A stretch of 64,000 bases of DNA from positions 1 to 64,000 of the forward strand of contig NZ_BAEE01000082.1 in the NCBI RefSeq assembly GCF_000241265.1, given 5' to 3'. The notes beneath the pieces were generated by a model, which did not search any database, was not told where the DNA came from, and saw only the letters and a program-made list of their open reading frames with translations. The stretch comes from Gordonia araii NBRC 100433. Lineage in GTDB: Bacteria > Actinomycetota > Actinomycetes > Mycobacteriales > Mycobacteriaceae. Position numbers and translations under genes: made by a program. Positions 24,108-32,796 of the stretch are shown here, one piece after another (the stretch's first letter is position 1; every line of letters starts with the position of its first letter).

Positions 24108-25010
24108 CTAGTCGAAGACGACGGTCTTGTCGCCGTGCACCAGCACGCGGTCCTCGAGGTGCCAGCGCACGCCGCGGGCCAGCACCAGCGTCTCGATGTC
24201 GCGCCCTTGCCGCACCATGTCGGCGACATTATCGCTGTGGTCGACGCGGATGACGTCCTGCTCGATGATGGGCCCGGCGTCCAGGTCGGCGGTGACGTAG
24301 TGGCAGGTTGCGCCGATGAGCTTCACGCCGCGCGCGAAGGCCTGATGGTAGGGGCGGGCCCCGACGAAACTGGGCAGGAAACTGTGGTGGATGTTGATCG
24401 CGCGGCGCGCCCAGCGCTCGCACAGCTCGGCGGGCAGGATCTGCATGAACCGCGCCAGGACGATCGCATCCGGGTCGTGCTCGTCGACGATCGCCGCGAC
24501 GCGCTCGAAGGCCTCGGCCTTCACCGAATCCCGCGAGGCGCCGGCTCCGTCGAAGGGGACCAGGTGGAACGGCACGCCGAACCGCTCGGTCAGATCGCCG
24601 AGAGCCGAGTGGTTGCCGATGACGGCGGCGATCTCACCGGGGAACTCGCCGCGACTCGCCCGTCCGAGCAGGTCGATCAGGCAGTGGCTCTCCTTACTCA
24701 CCAGGAGCACCACCTTCTTCCGTGTGCCGGAATCGGTGAGACGCCATTCGGTGTCCGGGTGGAACTGCTCGGCGGCCAGGGCGGCGAACCGCTGGCGCAA
24801 CTCGTCGATACCGCAGCCGACGGAATCGGCGCGCACGGCCTGCCTGGTGAAGAACCAGTTGGAGTCGGCGTCGGAGTGGTAGGCGGCCTCGGTGATCCAT
24901 GCGCCGGCGTCGGCGAGGAACCCGGCGATCCGCGCCACGATGCCCGTCTCGTCCGGGCATCCGAGGGTCAGGATGAAACGGCGGTCGTCGGCGGCGGTGT
25001 CAGGATGCAC
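24108..25010 (-). CDS. purU: Formyltetrahydrofolate deformylase
   Basis: The product (300 aa) hydrolyses 10-formyltetrahydrofolate to formate and tetrahydrofolate, balancing the one-carbon pool used in purine synthesis. An N-terminal ACT domain (about residues 10-90; [20 protein letters not shown]) is followed by the formyltransferase-type catalytic domain ([16 protein letters not shown], then [20 protein letters not shown], where INIHHSFLP holds the catalytic His, and [11 protein letters not shown] with the Asp). It is complete and ends 3 nt from the repeat array. The divergent deoC starts 27 bp away. Confidence 0.93.
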   Translation of the reverse strand: MHPDTAADDRRFILTLGCPDETGIVARIAGFLADAGAWITEAAYHSDADSNWFFTRQAVRADSVGCGIDELRQRFAALAAEQFHPDTEWRLTDSGTRKKVVLLVSKESHCLIDLLGRASRGEFPGEIAAVIGNHSALGDLTERFGVPFHLVPFDGAGASRDSVKAEAFERVAAIVDEHDPDAIVLARFMQILPAELCERWARRAINIHHSFLPSFVGARPYHQAFARGVKLIGATCHYVTADLDAGPIIEQDVIRVDHSDNVADMVRQGRDIETLVLARGVRWHLEDRVLVHGDKTVVFD

Positions 25011-25036
25011 CCGTCCAGTGTGTCAAGCTGGCCAGC

Positions 25037-25708
25037 ATGACCGCACACGACCTCACCCGGGCGCATGTCGCGCAGCTCGTCGACCACACGTTGCTCAAGC
25101 CGGAGGCGACCCGCTCCGACGCGGAAGCGACGGTCGCCGAAGCCGCGGACCTGGGCGTCTATGCAGTATGCCTGTCGCCGTCGATGTTGCCGATCAGTAC
25201 CGGCGACCAGCGACTGGCCGTGGTCGCCGGCTTCCCGTCGGGCAAGCACCACGCCCTTGTCAAAGCCGCCGAAGCCCGCATGGCGGTTGACCACGGCGCA
25301 CAGGAGGTCGACATGGTGATCGACATCGGTGCAGCAGTCGACGGCCGCTACGACGAGGTGTTCGCCGATGTCGTGACCGTCGCGCAGGCCATCGGCGACG
25401 ACGCGCTGCTGAAGGTGATCGTCGAGTCGGCCGTGCTGCTGCGCGACGCCGGCCCGGACGCACTGCAGCGCGTTTGCGAGCAGGCGGTGGCGGCCGGGGC
25501 GGGGATGGTCAAGACGTCCACCGGTTTCCACCCGGCGGGCGGGGCCAGCGTGGAGGCCGTCGCGCTGATGGCCGACGCGGTCGGCGGCAGCGCCGGAATC
25601 AAGGCGAGCGGCGGGATCCGCGACGCCGCCTTCGCCGCCGAACTGATCGCGGCCGGTGCGACGCGGCTGGGTCTGTCGCAGACGGCAGCGGTGCTCGACG
25701 GCTTCTGA
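25037..25708 (+). CDS. deoC: Deoxyribose-phosphate aldolase
   Basis: The product (223 aa, the same size as the M. tuberculosis enzyme) splits 2-deoxyribose-5-phosphate into glyceraldehyde-3-phosphate and acetaldehyde in deoxynucleoside salvage. It is a TIM barrel. The opening [10 protein letters not shown] is typical, one active-site lysine lies in [12 protein letters not shown], and the Schiff-base lysine motif region reads GMVKTSTGF, with the second lysine in [10 protein letters not shown]. The gene lies 27 bp from the divergent purU. A weak CAAGCT box ends 7 nt before the ATG. Confidence 0.94.
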   Translation: MTAHDLTRAHVAQLVDHTLLKPEATRSDAEATVAEAADLGVYAVCLSPSMLPISTGDQRLAVVAGFPSGKHHALVKAAEARMAVDHGAQEVDMVIDIGAAVDGRYDEVFADVVTVAQAIGDDALLKVIVESAVLLRDAGPDALQRVCEQAVAAGAGMVKTSTGFHPAGGASVEAVALMADAVGGSAGIKASGGIRDAAFAAELIAAGATRLGLSQTAAVLDGF

Positions 25709-25746
25709 TCGCCCGGCCGTGACAGGCGATGTTCAGAAACCGTCAC

Positions 25747-25752
25747 TACGCT
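25747..25752 (+). promoter_or_regulatory. Leaderless-type -10 box of the L,D-transpeptidase gene
   Basis: TACGCT ends 7 nt before the GTG at 25760. This supports the GTG over the ATG at 25772. Confidence 0.5.
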
Positions 25753-25759
25753 GGCGTCA

Positions 25760-27043
25760 GTGAGCCAGTCAATGTCTGATCCAGGTCGCCGGCCGACCGG
25801 GCGGCAACCGAATCGCCGCACCGTGCTCGCCGCGGCCGGAGTGGGAGTGGTCGGAGCGGCCGTCGCCGCCTGCACGCGGTCCGATGATCGGCCGGAGGGT
25901 CCGCGGGAGCCGACCGTCAAGGTCGACTACTCGGCCGGAAAAGAACCGATCAACCCGACCGAGAAAGTGGCCGTCACGGTTCGCGACGGTGTGCTGAATC
26001 CCGATGTGAAGCTCCTGCGCCCGGACGGCAAAGCGGTGACGGGCAGTATGTCCGACGACCGGTCGACGTTCACCGTCGCGGGGCCGCTGGGCTACGGCAA
26101 GACGTACACCTGGTCGGGCAGCGCCACCGGGTACGACCGGGTCGGCGTCGAGCTGAGCGGAACCGTCGTCACGCTGACGCCCAAGGCGATCGCCGAGATG
26201 ACCGTGAACATCGGCGACGGCCAGGAGGTGGGGATCGCCGCGCCTGTCATCCTCAAGTTCAACCGGACCGTCACCGACAAGGAGACCGTCGAGAAGGCCC
26301 TGACCGTCACGACGGATCCGCCGACCGAGGGCGCGTGGGGCTGGCTCGGAGAGGACAACGGGTCGCGGGTGCACTGGCGTCCGCGCGAATACTTCAAGCC
26401 GGGTACCAAGGTGCACGTCTCGGCGAAGCTCTACGGCGTCGACTGCGGCGACGGGGTCTTCGGCGACAGCGACGTCACCGTCGATTTCGCGATCGCGCGC
26501 TCGCAGATCGTCAAGGCGGATGCGAACTCGCACCAGATCGTCGTCGTGCGGGACGGCGCACCGATCATGACGCTCCCGTGCAGCTACGGCACCGGCGATC
26601 TGGATCGCAACGTGACCCGCTCCGGCATCCACGTCGTCACCGAGAAGTGGGCGGACTTCTACATGACCAACCCGGCCGCCGGGTACTTCCGGATCCGCGA
26701 ACGCTGGGCCGTGCGCATCTCCAACAACGGCGAGTTCATCCACGCCAATCCGGAGACGGTCGGCGTGCAGGGGTCGTCGAACGTGACCAACGGATGCATC
26801 AACCTGTCGCTGGCGAACGCCGAACGGTACTTCCACACCGCGCTGTACGGCGATCCGGTCGAGGTCACCGGAACCCGGATACCGCTTTCGGAGAGCGACG
26901 GGGACATCTTCGACTGGACCTACAGCTGGCCGCAGTGGCAGCGGCTGTCGGCGATCCGCAACGACGTGCCGGTGCGGTCGGCCCCGGCCACGCCCTCCGG
27001 CGCTCCCGCGGTCCCGTCGAGGGCTCCCGCGCAACCGCGGTAG
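25760..27043 (+). CDS. lprQ: Lipoprotein L,D-transpeptidase (LprQ/LdtMt5-type)
   Basis: The product (427 aa) cross-links peptidoglycan through 3-3 bonds outside the membrane. The N-terminus has a twin-arginine-like motif (NRRTVLAAAG), a hydrophobic stretch and a lipobox ending at Cys38 (VAAC). Two Ig-like domains follow (about residues 45-250). The YkuD catalytic domain (about 255-390) has IHANPETVG with the active His and the nucleophile motif NVTNGCINLS (Cys346). The C-terminus is a Pro/Ala/Ser-rich tail (SAPATPSGAPAVPSRAPAQP), as in LdtMt5. The gene follows murB and deoC in the same order as lprQ (Rv0483) in M. tuberculosis. Confidence 0.92.
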   Translation: MSQSMSDPGRRPTGRQPNRRTVLAAAGVGVVGAAVAACTRSDDRPEGPREPTVKVDYSAGKEPINPTEKVAVTVRDGVLNPDVKLLRPDGKAVTGSMSDDRSTFTVAGPLGYGKTYTWSGSATGYDRVGVELSGTVVTLTPKAIAEMTVNIGDGQEVGIAAPVILKFNRTVTDKETVEKALTVTTDPPTEGAWGWLGEDNGSRVHWRPREYFKPGTKVHVSAKLYGVDCGDGVFGDSDVTVDFAIARSQIVKADANSHQIVVVRDGAPIMTLPCSYGTGDLDRNVTRSGIHVVTEKWADFYMTNPAAGYFRIRERWAVRISNNGEFIHANPETVGVQGSSNVTNGCINLSLANAERYFHTALYGDPVEVTGTRIPLSESDGDIFDWTYSWPQWQRLSAIRNDVPVRSAPATPSGAPAVPSRAPAQPR

Positions 27044-27048
27044 CGGGC

Positions 27049-27054
27049 TACGCT
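27049..27054 (+). promoter_or_regulatory. Leaderless-type -10 box of the SRPBCC gene
   Basis: TACGCT ends 6 nt before the GTG at 27061, in the 17-nt gap after the L,D-transpeptidase gene. Confidence 0.48.
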
Positions 27055-27060
27055 TGGACG

Positions 27061-27534
27061 GTGAGCTTCGTCCTCGAACATTCAGTGGAGATCGCCGCCC
27101 CCGCGGCGACGGTGTGGGCCGTACTCACCGACTTCGACAACTACGGCCAGTGGAATCCGTTCGTCCCCCGCGCCTCGTCCCGGCTGGAACCGGGCGCGCC
27201 GATCGACATGGATGTCGCACTGCGCGGCGGCAAGCTGCGCCGCCAGCGCGAGTTCATCAATCGCGTCGACCCCGGCCGTGCGTTCAGCTACTCGATGAAG
27301 CCGGCGCCGCTCGGTCTGCTGCGCAGTGTGCGCGAGCAGAGCGTCACGCCGTCGGGTCCGGGGACCTGCCACTACGCATCGCACTTCCAGATCGACGGCC
27401 CGTTGTCGCCGGTCGTCTCGGCGTTGCTCGGCAAGGATCTGCGACGCGGATTCGACGAGATGGCCGCGAGCCTCAAATCGCACGCCGAGCATCTAGCCGG
27501 CGGCGCGAAACACACCCCGCTGATCGGGCGCTGA
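27061..27534 (+). CDS. SRPBCC (START-like) domain protein
   Basis: The product (157 aa) is a single SRPBCC domain of the polyketide-cyclase/dehydrase type. The opening VEIAAPAATVWAVLTDFDNYGQWNPFVP is the family hallmark, followed by LEPGAPIDMDV and a C-terminal helix (LGKDLRRGFDEMAASLKSHA) that closes the cavity. Such proteins bind hydrophobic ligands; the ligand here is unknown and no catalytic residues can be assigned. The protein is cytosolic. It starts 17 nt after the L,D-transpeptidase gene with its own leaderless-type box. It is convergent with the SDR gene, whose stop lies 18 bp away. Confidence 0.85.
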   Translation: MSFVLEHSVEIAAPAATVWAVLTDFDNYGQWNPFVPRASSRLEPGAPIDMDVALRGGKLRRQREFINRVDPGRAFSYSMKPAPLGLLRSVREQSVTPSGPGTCHYASHFQIDGPLSPVVSALLGKDLRRGFDEMAASLKSHAEHLAGGAKHTPLIGR

Positions 27535-27552
27535 CCCGACGGGTGCGGCGCG

Positions 27553-28311
27553 CTAGCCCGTCTTGATGTTGCGGCGGGCGGTGGCCTGGTCGCGCGGCTT
27601 GATGACGATCTGGTCGAGGTTCACGTGCGGTGGGCGGGAGGCCGCGAACGCGATCACCTCGGCGACGTCGTCGGCCACCAACGGGGTCAAGCCCTCGTAG
27701 ACGGCATCGGCGCGCTCTTGATCGCCGTCGAACCGCACCACCGAGAACTCGGTCTCCACCAGACCCGGTGCGATCTCGGTCAGCCGGATCGGCTTGCCCA
27801 GCAATTCCAGGCGCAACGTCCGGTGTACGAGCGCCTGCGCATGCTTGGCCGCGGTGTACCCGGCACCGTTGTCATAGGCTTCGAGCGCGGCGACCGACGT
27901 CACCGTCACGACGAGTCCGTCGCCGGACGCCTCCAGCGCGGGTAGCAGGGCCTTGGTGATCCGCATCGTCCCGATGACGTTGGTCTCCCACATCCATCGC
28001 CAGTCCTCTTCGACCGCCTCGGCGACCGGCGCCAGCCCCTTGGCGCCGCCGGCGTTGTTGACCAGCACGTCGACCCGGTCGAGGTCGGCGACGAACGCGG
28101 CGACCGATTCCGGGTCCGTCACGTCGAGGGCGCGGCCGATGCCGCCGATCTCCTCGGCGAGGGCGGTGATGCGATCGAGGCGGCGGGCGCCGACGACGAC
28201 CAGGTAGCCGTCCGCGGCCAGGGCGCGGGCGGTGGCCTCACCGATGCCGGAGCTTGCTCCGGTGACGACGGCGACGCGGCGTTGGGCGGCTGTTTCCTGG
28301 GTAGCAGTCAT
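27553..28311 (-). CDS. Short-chain dehydrogenase/reductase (Rv0484c-type)
   Basis: The product (252 aa) is a classical SDR with TGASSGIGEATARALAADG at the nucleotide site, DVTDPES, LVNNAGG, and the catalytic Ser and Tyr-Lys (TVTSVAALEAYDNGAGYTAAKHA). The C-terminal PGLVETEFS is typical. The sequence resembles the YdfG group, which oxidises serine-like 3-hydroxy acids with NADP, but the substrate is not certain. The order lprQ, SDR, ROK-like regulator is the same as Rv0483-Rv0484c-Rv0485 in M. tuberculosis. The gene is divergent from the regulator with 107 bp between starts, so that regulator could act on it. Confidence 0.88.
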   Translation of the reverse strand: MTATQETAAQRRVAVVTGASSGIGEATARALAADGYLVVVGARRLDRITALAEEIGGIGRALDVTDPESVAAFVADLDRVDVLVNNAGGAKGLAPVAEAVEEDWRWMWETNVIGTMRITKALLPALEASGDGLVVTVTSVAALEAYDNGAGYTAAKHAQALVHRTLRLELLGKPIRLTEIAPGLVETEFSVVRFDGDQERADAVYEGLTPLVADDVAEVIAFAASRPPHVNLDQIVIKPRDQATARRNIKTG

Positions 28312-28405
28312 GGTTTCGGTCTATGCCATGGACTGCGGGGCGCGCAACTCACGAGTGTTTGCGATCCGTGTGCGTGCTATCCCGCGCCGAGCGTGTCGGC
28401 GCTGC

Positions 28406-28411
28406 TAAGTT
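28406..28411 (+). promoter_or_regulatory. Leaderless-type -10 box of the ROK-family regulator
   Basis: TAAGTT ends 7 nt before the ATG at 28419. This fixes the start and rejects the 32-codon longer open frame. Confidence 0.5.
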
Positions 28412-28418
28412 CAGCCCC

Positions 28419-29564
28419 ATGGGACCGACCACCGGGGTGGTGCCGGCGGCGTTGCGCGTGGGCACGTCGCCGGCGGCGGTGGTATTCGCGCGCGTCCGAA
28501 ACGCGGGTCCCGTCACGCGCGACCGCCTCGCGAGCAGCACCGACCTCTCCACGGCGACGGTCAACCGCCAGGTCCACGCGCTCACCCAGGCGGGTCTGGT
28601 CGTCGAGCGGCCGGATCTCGTCGACGGCGGCGGCATCGGCCGCCCCAAGGTGCCGCTGGCCCTCAATCACGACGGGCTGGCGGTCGCGGCCATGCACATC
28701 GGTGCCCGCCGCACCCTGCTGGCCGTCGCCGATCTGTCCGGCCGGACGCTGTACAGCCATGCGGTCCTGACTCCCGCGGGTGGTGCCGAAGAGGCCGTGG
28801 CCGAGCTGGCCGGCGCGCTGCGCGAGCTGGTCGGCCGGTTCTCCGGTCGACGATTCTGTTGGGCCGGCGTCGCGGTGGGCGGTGACGTCGACGAGACGAC
28901 CGGGACCGTTGACCACCCGGTCCGGGGCTGGCGCTCCGCGCCCGTCGGGAAGATCGTGCACGAAGTGCTGGGGCTGCCGGTTTCGGTGTGCGAGCACGTG
29001 CAGGCGATGGCGGCGGCCGAGCTGGTGCTGGCGCCGTCGGCCTCTCCAGACCTGCGGGCACCCGGGCGGTCGTCGGTCTACTGGTACGCGCGCGAGACCG
29101 TCGGCATGGCGCTGACCGTCGACGGTCACGTCCACGTTCCGCGCACGGGGGCGGGCACCGTCGCCCACATTCCCGTGCGCGCCCCGCGGTTCGCCGGCGA
29201 TACCGACGGCGTCGGGTTGCAGCAGGTCATCGGCAGTGCAGTGCTCCACGAGGCCGCGCAGCGCCACGGGCTCGCGGTCGATTCCTCCGAACTCCTCGAC
29301 GAGCGGGCCCGTGCGCTGGGGGAGGCGATCGCGACCATCGGCGACGCCCTCAACCCCGACGCGATCATCGTCGCGGGTGATGCCTTCGCCGAGCACCCAC
29401 GAGGGCTGGCACCCGTCCAGGCGGCGTTCGACGAGGCGCGACACCTGCCGCACCGACTGGAGCTGACCCCGACGCAGTTCGGGCTGGGCGTCCAGGAGGC
29501 GGCGGCGGTCGTCGTCGCTCTGTCGGTGATCTACGCCGACCCGATCACCTCGCTCGCCGAATAA
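28419..29564 (+). CDS. ROK-family transcriptional regulator (Rv0485-type)
   Basis: The product (381 aa) has a MarR-like winged helix at the N-terminus (about residues 15-75: RNAGPVTRDRLASSTDLSTA and QVHALTQAGLVVE) and a ROK (NagC/XylR) domain after it. ROK landmarks are weak but present (ALNHDGLAVAAMHIGARRTL, WAGVAVGGDVDETTGTV, ALNPDAIIVAGDAF). The zinc-binding CxCGxxGC motif of ROK kinases is absent, so it should be a pure regulator. The M. tuberculosis homologue Rv0485 controls the PE13/PPE18 genes; targets here are unknown. It is divergent from the SDR gene. Confidence 0.85.
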   Translation: MGPTTGVVPAALRVGTSPAAVVFARVRNAGPVTRDRLASSTDLSTATVNRQVHALTQAGLVVERPDLVDGGGIGRPKVPLALNHDGLAVAAMHIGARRTLLAVADLSGRTLYSHAVLTPAGGAEEAVAELAGALRELVGRFSGRRFCWAGVAVGGDVDETTGTVDHPVRGWRSAPVGKIVHEVLGLPVSVCEHVQAMAAAELVLAPSASPDLRAPGRSSVYWYARETVGMALTVDGHVHVPRTGAGTVAHIPVRAPRFAGDTDGVGLQQVIGSAVLHEAAQRHGLAVDSSELLDERARALGEAIATIGDALNPDAIIVAGDAFAEHPRGLAPVQAAFDEARHLPHRLELTPTQFGLGVQEAAAVVVALSVIYADPITSLAE

Positions 29565-29609
29565 TCCTGTGCGTGCCGGTCGCGCGAGCGGCTGGTCGAT
29601 ACGGGGCGG

Positions 29610-30422
29610 CTAGGCCCGGCGGAAGTCCGCTACGGCGCGCAGCACCGCCCCGACCAGTTCTGGCCCGGCGATGCGGTAGCGCGCCAGCGTCGCGCCGTCG
29701 CCGACTTTGATGGCGACGTCGTCGGCGCCGCGAAGGTGGCCGAAGGCCTTCTCATCGGTCACGTCGTCGCCGAGGTACAGCACGGCGTCGGCCCCGGTCC
29801 GCTCGCGCAGCAGATCGAGCGCGTGGCCTTTGCTCGTCTCGATGACGGCCAGTTCCAGCACCGCCTTGCCCTCGGTGGCGTGCACCCCAGGGCGGGCGGC
29901 GGGTCCTCGGCGGGCTTCCTCCAGCGCCGATTCGGCGTCGGCCGCCGCGTCCACATTGCGGACGTGCAGCACCGTGCTGGCCGGTTTCGTTTCCACCATG
30001 GCGCCGGGGAAGCGGGCCGCGATCGCTTCCAGCTCCGTTACCAGGCCGGCCAGCAGCTTCTGCTGCTCGTCGGTGATCGGCGACGAGAATCCGTTGTCGA
30101 ATTCGGAGCCGTGGCTGCCGACGAGGGTGGCCGACGCCGGGTCCGGCAGCGCGGCCAGGCGGGCGAGAGCAGCGGGGGTGAGCCGTTCGGCGAGATCGTC
30201 GCGCGCGCGCCCGGAGACGACGGCGATGGCGGTATCCGGCAGCGCGGCCAGGTCGACGAGGGCGTCGACCGCGGCGGGGTCCGGTCGCGCGTCGGCGGGG
30301 TGGGAGACGATCGGGGCCAGGCAGCCGTCGAAATCGGAGCCGACCACGACGCTCGGCAGCGCGGCGAAGGCGCGCAGCGCCGCGGTCAACTCGTCGGGTA
30401 GTCCGGCCATGCCGTGCGTCAT
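29610..30422 (-). CDS. otsB: Trehalose-6-phosphate phosphatase
   Basis: The product (270 aa) removes the phosphate from trehalose-6-phosphate, the second step of the OtsAB route. It is a HAD-superfamily enzyme, with nucleophile motif SDFDGCLAP (Asp30, Asp32), [17 protein letters not shown], the cap region between, KGHALDLL with the lysine, and the metal motif [11 protein letters not shown]. Trehalose supports stress resistance and, in mycolate bacteria, trehalose mycolates. The ATG at 30422 overlaps the otsA stop (ATGA), which implies translational coupling. A second ATG four codons downstream is possible. Confidence 0.93.
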   Translation of the reverse strand: MTHGMAGLPDELTAALRAFAALPSVVVGSDFDGCLAPIVSHPADARPDPAAVDALVDLAALPDTAIAVVSGRARDDLAERLTPAALARLAALPDPASATLVGSHGSEFDNGFSSPITDEQQKLLAGLVTELEAIAARFPGAMVETKPASTVLHVRNVDAAADAESALEEARRGPAARPGVHATEGKAVLELAVIETSKGHALDLLRERTGADAVLYLGDDVTDEKAFGHLRGADDVAIKVGDGATLARYRIAGPELVGAVLRAVADFRRA

Positions 30423-31849
30423 CGGCCGTCGGTGTCGCGCAGCGTGTCGAGGAAGCTCTTCGCCCACTTCTCCACGTCGTGGGTGAGGACTTGCCGCCGC
30501 AGCGCGCGCATCCGGGCGCGACCGTCGGCTTCGGGCTGCTTCACCGCGGCTTCGATCGCGGCTTTCACACCCTCCATGTCGTACGGATTGGCCTGATAGG
30601 CCTGCTTGAGTTCGGCCGCTGCGCCGGTGAACTCCGACAGCACCAGGGCACCGCCCAGGTCGCTGCGGCAGGCGACGTACTCCTTGGCGACGAGGTTCAT
30701 GCCGTCGCGCAGCGGCGTCACGAGCATGACGTCGGCGGCGACGAAGAAGGCGAGGAGTTCGTCGCGGGGGATCGGCCGGTTCAGGTACTGGACCACCGGC
30801 TGGCCGACCTCGGCGAACGTGCCGTTGATGTGACCGACGAGCTGCTCGATCTCCGAACGCATCGCCACGTACGACTCGACGCGTTCGCGGCTGGGGGTGG
30901 CCAGCTGCACCATCACCGTCTCATGCGGATCGAGCCGGTTCTCGGCCAACAGTTCCGATACGGCCTTGAGGCGGACGTCGATGCCCTTCGTGTAGTCGAG
31001 GCGGTCGACGCCGAGCAGGATCGTGGTGGGACTGCCGAGTTCTTTGCGGATTTCGCGCGCGCGTTTGCGGATCTCCTGCGACTTCGACGCGGCGTCGATC
31101 TCTCCGGACGCGATGGAGATGGGGAAGGCCCCGACCTTGGCCACCCGGCCGTCGACCTCGACCGAGCCGAAGCGCGATCGCACGCCCACCGACCGTCGGG
31201 ACGCGTCGTGGCCGCCCAGCCGATTCGCGAGGTAGAGGAAGTTCTCCGCGCCGTCGGGCAGATGGAAGCCGATGAGGTCGGCGCCGAGCAGGCCATCGAC
31301 GATCTCCGCCCGCCACGGTAGCTGCATGAACAGCTCGACCGGCGGAAACGGGATGTGCAGGAAGAACCCGATCTTCAGGTCGGGGCGCAATTCGCGCAGC
31401 ATCTTTGGCACGAGTTGCAGCTGATAATCCTGGACCCAGACGAGTGCCCCGCGCCCAGCCGTCTCAGCGGTGGCCTTCGCGAACCGTTCGTTGATGGCGA
31501 CGTAGGTGTTCCACCACTCGCGGTGGTACTCGGGCTTGGCGATGACGTCGTGATACAGCGGCCACAGGGTCGCGTTGGAGAAACCCTCGTAGTACTCGGC
31601 GATCTCGGTGCTGCTCAACGGGACAGCGCGGACGGTGAGCCCCTCGATGTCGGGGTTGTCGTCGGAGTCGGGCACTCCCGACCACCCGACCCATGCGCCG
31701 GTGTGGTTGCGCAGAATCGGTTCGAGAGCGGTGACCAGCCCGCCGGGGCTGCGCTTCCAGCGCACCGAGCCGTCGGGAAGGACTTCTTTGTCGACGGGCA
31801 GTCGATTGGCGACCACCACGAACTCGGCTTGCGGCGTTGGGGCGGTCAT
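30419..31849 (-). CDS. otsA: Trehalose-6-phosphate synthase
   Basis: The product (476 aa) is a GT20 glycosyltransferase that joins UDP- or ADP-glucose to glucose-6-phosphate. Diagnostic parts are the N-terminal [11 protein letters not shown], the loop [50 protein letters not shown], and the C-terminal [19 protein letters not shown] with [10 protein letters not shown]. The start is ATG 31849, 7 nt after the stop of a 53-codon gene. The frame continues upstream through that small gene's region, but in cysteine-rich nonsense. otsB is coupled downstream. Confidence 0.95.
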   Translation of the reverse strand: MTAPTPQAEFVVVANRLPVDKEVLPDGSVRWKRSPGGLVTALEPILRNHTGAWVGWSGVPDSDDNPDIEGLTVRAVPLSSTEIAEYYEGFSNATLWPLYHDVIAKPEYHREWWNTYVAINERFAKATAETAGRGALVWVQDYQLQLVPKMLRELRPDLKIGFFLHIPFPPVELFMQLPWRAEIVDGLLGADLIGFHLPDGAENFLYLANRLGGHDASRRSVGVRSRFGSVEVDGRVAKVGAFPISIASGEIDAASKSQEIRKRAREIRKELGSPTTILLGVDRLDYTKGIDVRLKAVSELLAENRLDPHETVMVQLATPSRERVESYVAMRSEIEQLVGHINGTFAEVGQPVVQYLNRPIPRDELLAFFVAADVMLVTPLRDGMNLVAKEYVACRSDLGGALVLSEFTGAAAELKQAYQANPYDMEGVKAAIEAAVKQPEADGRARMRALRRQVLTHDVEKWAKSFLDTLRDTDGR

Positions 31850-31856
31850 GACCGGC

Positions 31857-32018
31857 TCAGGCGGTTTCGCCCGGTGCGATCCCCAGCATCGACAACAGCA
31901 TCCGGCATTCGTCGGCATCGGTCGCGTACGCCGCGACGACTCGGCGGGCGGAGGTGGCGGTCTCGTCGGCCACGGGCTCCAACTCGTCGTCGTTCAGATC
32001 GGCGGTCTTCGGGGGCAT
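31857..32018 (-). CDS. 53-residue conserved small protein preceding otsA
   Basis: The ATG at 32018 follows AAGAGGA, a good ribosome binding site, and the stop lies 7 nt before otsA. The acidic N-terminal half ([19 protein letters not shown]) is followed by a helix ([20 protein letters not shown]) and the ending [13 protein letters not shown] recall small actinobacterial proteins with the same RRVVA-YA-DA-(D/E)C-LL-MLGL pattern, of unknown function. It has one cysteine and no signal peptide. Its position suggests a regulatory or coupling role for trehalose synthesis, but nothing in the sequence proves that. Confidence 0.65.
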   Translation of the reverse strand: MPPKTADLNDDELEPVADETATSARRVVAAYATDADECRMLLSMLGIAPGETA

Positions 32019-32102
32019 GATGTCCTCTTCATTTCTCCCTGGATGATTCGACGACGATTCTACCCATCGGGTGCGCAACCGGCGTGCCCGGTGGTGCCGC
32101 AG

Positions 32103-32510
32103 TCAGTAGGACTTCCCATCGGCATACCGACGGCGACGCCAGGCGCGGCCGTTGCCACGGTTTCTGGACTTATAGGTCGGCAACTGCGAGTCACAGTTGG
32201 GGCACACCAGACGTAGGTTCTCGCGCCGATTGTTCGTGGAGTCCCCATCGACGTGGTCGAGTACGAAGATAAGTTCGCTCCCGTTCCAATGGTTGGTGAT
32301 GCCGCATTGCGCGCAGCGACCACTCTGCGCGTCCAGCAGATGCAGCCGAATGAAGTGACGTCTCCGGGAATCCGGTTGCGTCGTGAGGTCCCCGGCGAGC
32401 CACAGTTCGGTCTTTCTGCGACGGTCGAGCTCTCGCTGGCACGCGTTGCTGCAGAACTTCGTCTGGTGGCGCCGTACCAATTCGGCTCCACAGCATTGGC
32501 AGTGTCCCAT
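32103..32510 (-). CDS. HNH-endonuclease-like zinc protein
   Basis: The product (135 aa) starts with a zinc-finger pair (CQCCGAEL and FCSNAC). An HNH-type core follows, with zinc cysteines CAQCG and CPNC around LDHVDGDSTNNRRENLRLV. The usual last residue of the motif, His in CPNCH, is Asp here (CPNCD). Catalytic strength is therefore uncertain, although similar variants exist in phage-like HNH proteins. The basic tail (RNRGNGRAWRRRR) suits DNA binding. Coding bias is weaker than in the neighbours. The gene ends 84 bp before the otsA-leader gene and starts 41 bp from the 3' end of tRNA-Thr. No integrase or other mobile genes accompany it. Confidence 0.75.
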   Translation of the reverse strand: MGHCQCCGAELVRRHQTKFCSNACQRELDRRRKTELWLAGDLTTQPDSRRRHFIRLHLLDAQSGRCAQCGITNHWNGSELIFVLDHVDGDSTNNRRENLRLVCPNCDSQLPTYKSRNRGNGRAWRRRRYADGKSY

Positions 32511-32551
32511 GCCGACAGGCTAGGGGTGGCAACCGACAGTTCGTGATCGAG

Positions 32552-32625
32552 AGCCCCCTGTCGGGATCGAACCGACGACGTTCCGCTTACAAGGCGGACC
32601 CTCTAGCCAACTGAGGTAAGGGGGC
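32552..32625 (-). tRNA. tRNA-Thr (anticodon TGT)
   Basis: Read on the minus strand, a 7-bp acceptor stem (GCCCCCT with AGGGGGC) encloses the cloverleaf. The D arm contains CTCAGTTGGCTAGAG. The anticodon stem TCCGC/GCGGA holds the loop CTTGTAA, giving anticodon TGT. The T arm is GTCGG-TTCGATC-CCGAC. The CCA end is not encoded. It decodes ACA threonine codons. Confidence 0.95.
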
Positions 32626-32783
32626 GTTGCGGGCCGTGCGACCCGCAAACGTGATGGTATCGCGGTGGCGTACCGGAGTAGAAACGCGCCGCCTCCTGGC
32701 CGTCGGCGTCGAGGTACGGCACGGGGTGGGCGTGACTCACCCCGGACTGATGATGTTTGCGCCGTGCGCCGTCGTTTCGCCAC

Positions 32784-32789
32784 TAGCCT
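32784..32789 (+). promoter_or_regulatory. Leaderless-type -10 box of the FGE gene
   Basis: TAGCCT ends 7 nt before the GTG at 32797. This supports that start over the open frame reaching back to 32665. Confidence 0.5.
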
Positions 32790-32796
32790 TGGGCGC

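Noticed and set aside
32552-32625. tRNA-Thr as an active attachment site
   Set aside because: No integrase is nearby and no direct repeat of the tRNA 3' end was found within the surrounding genes; only one HNH gene is suspicious.
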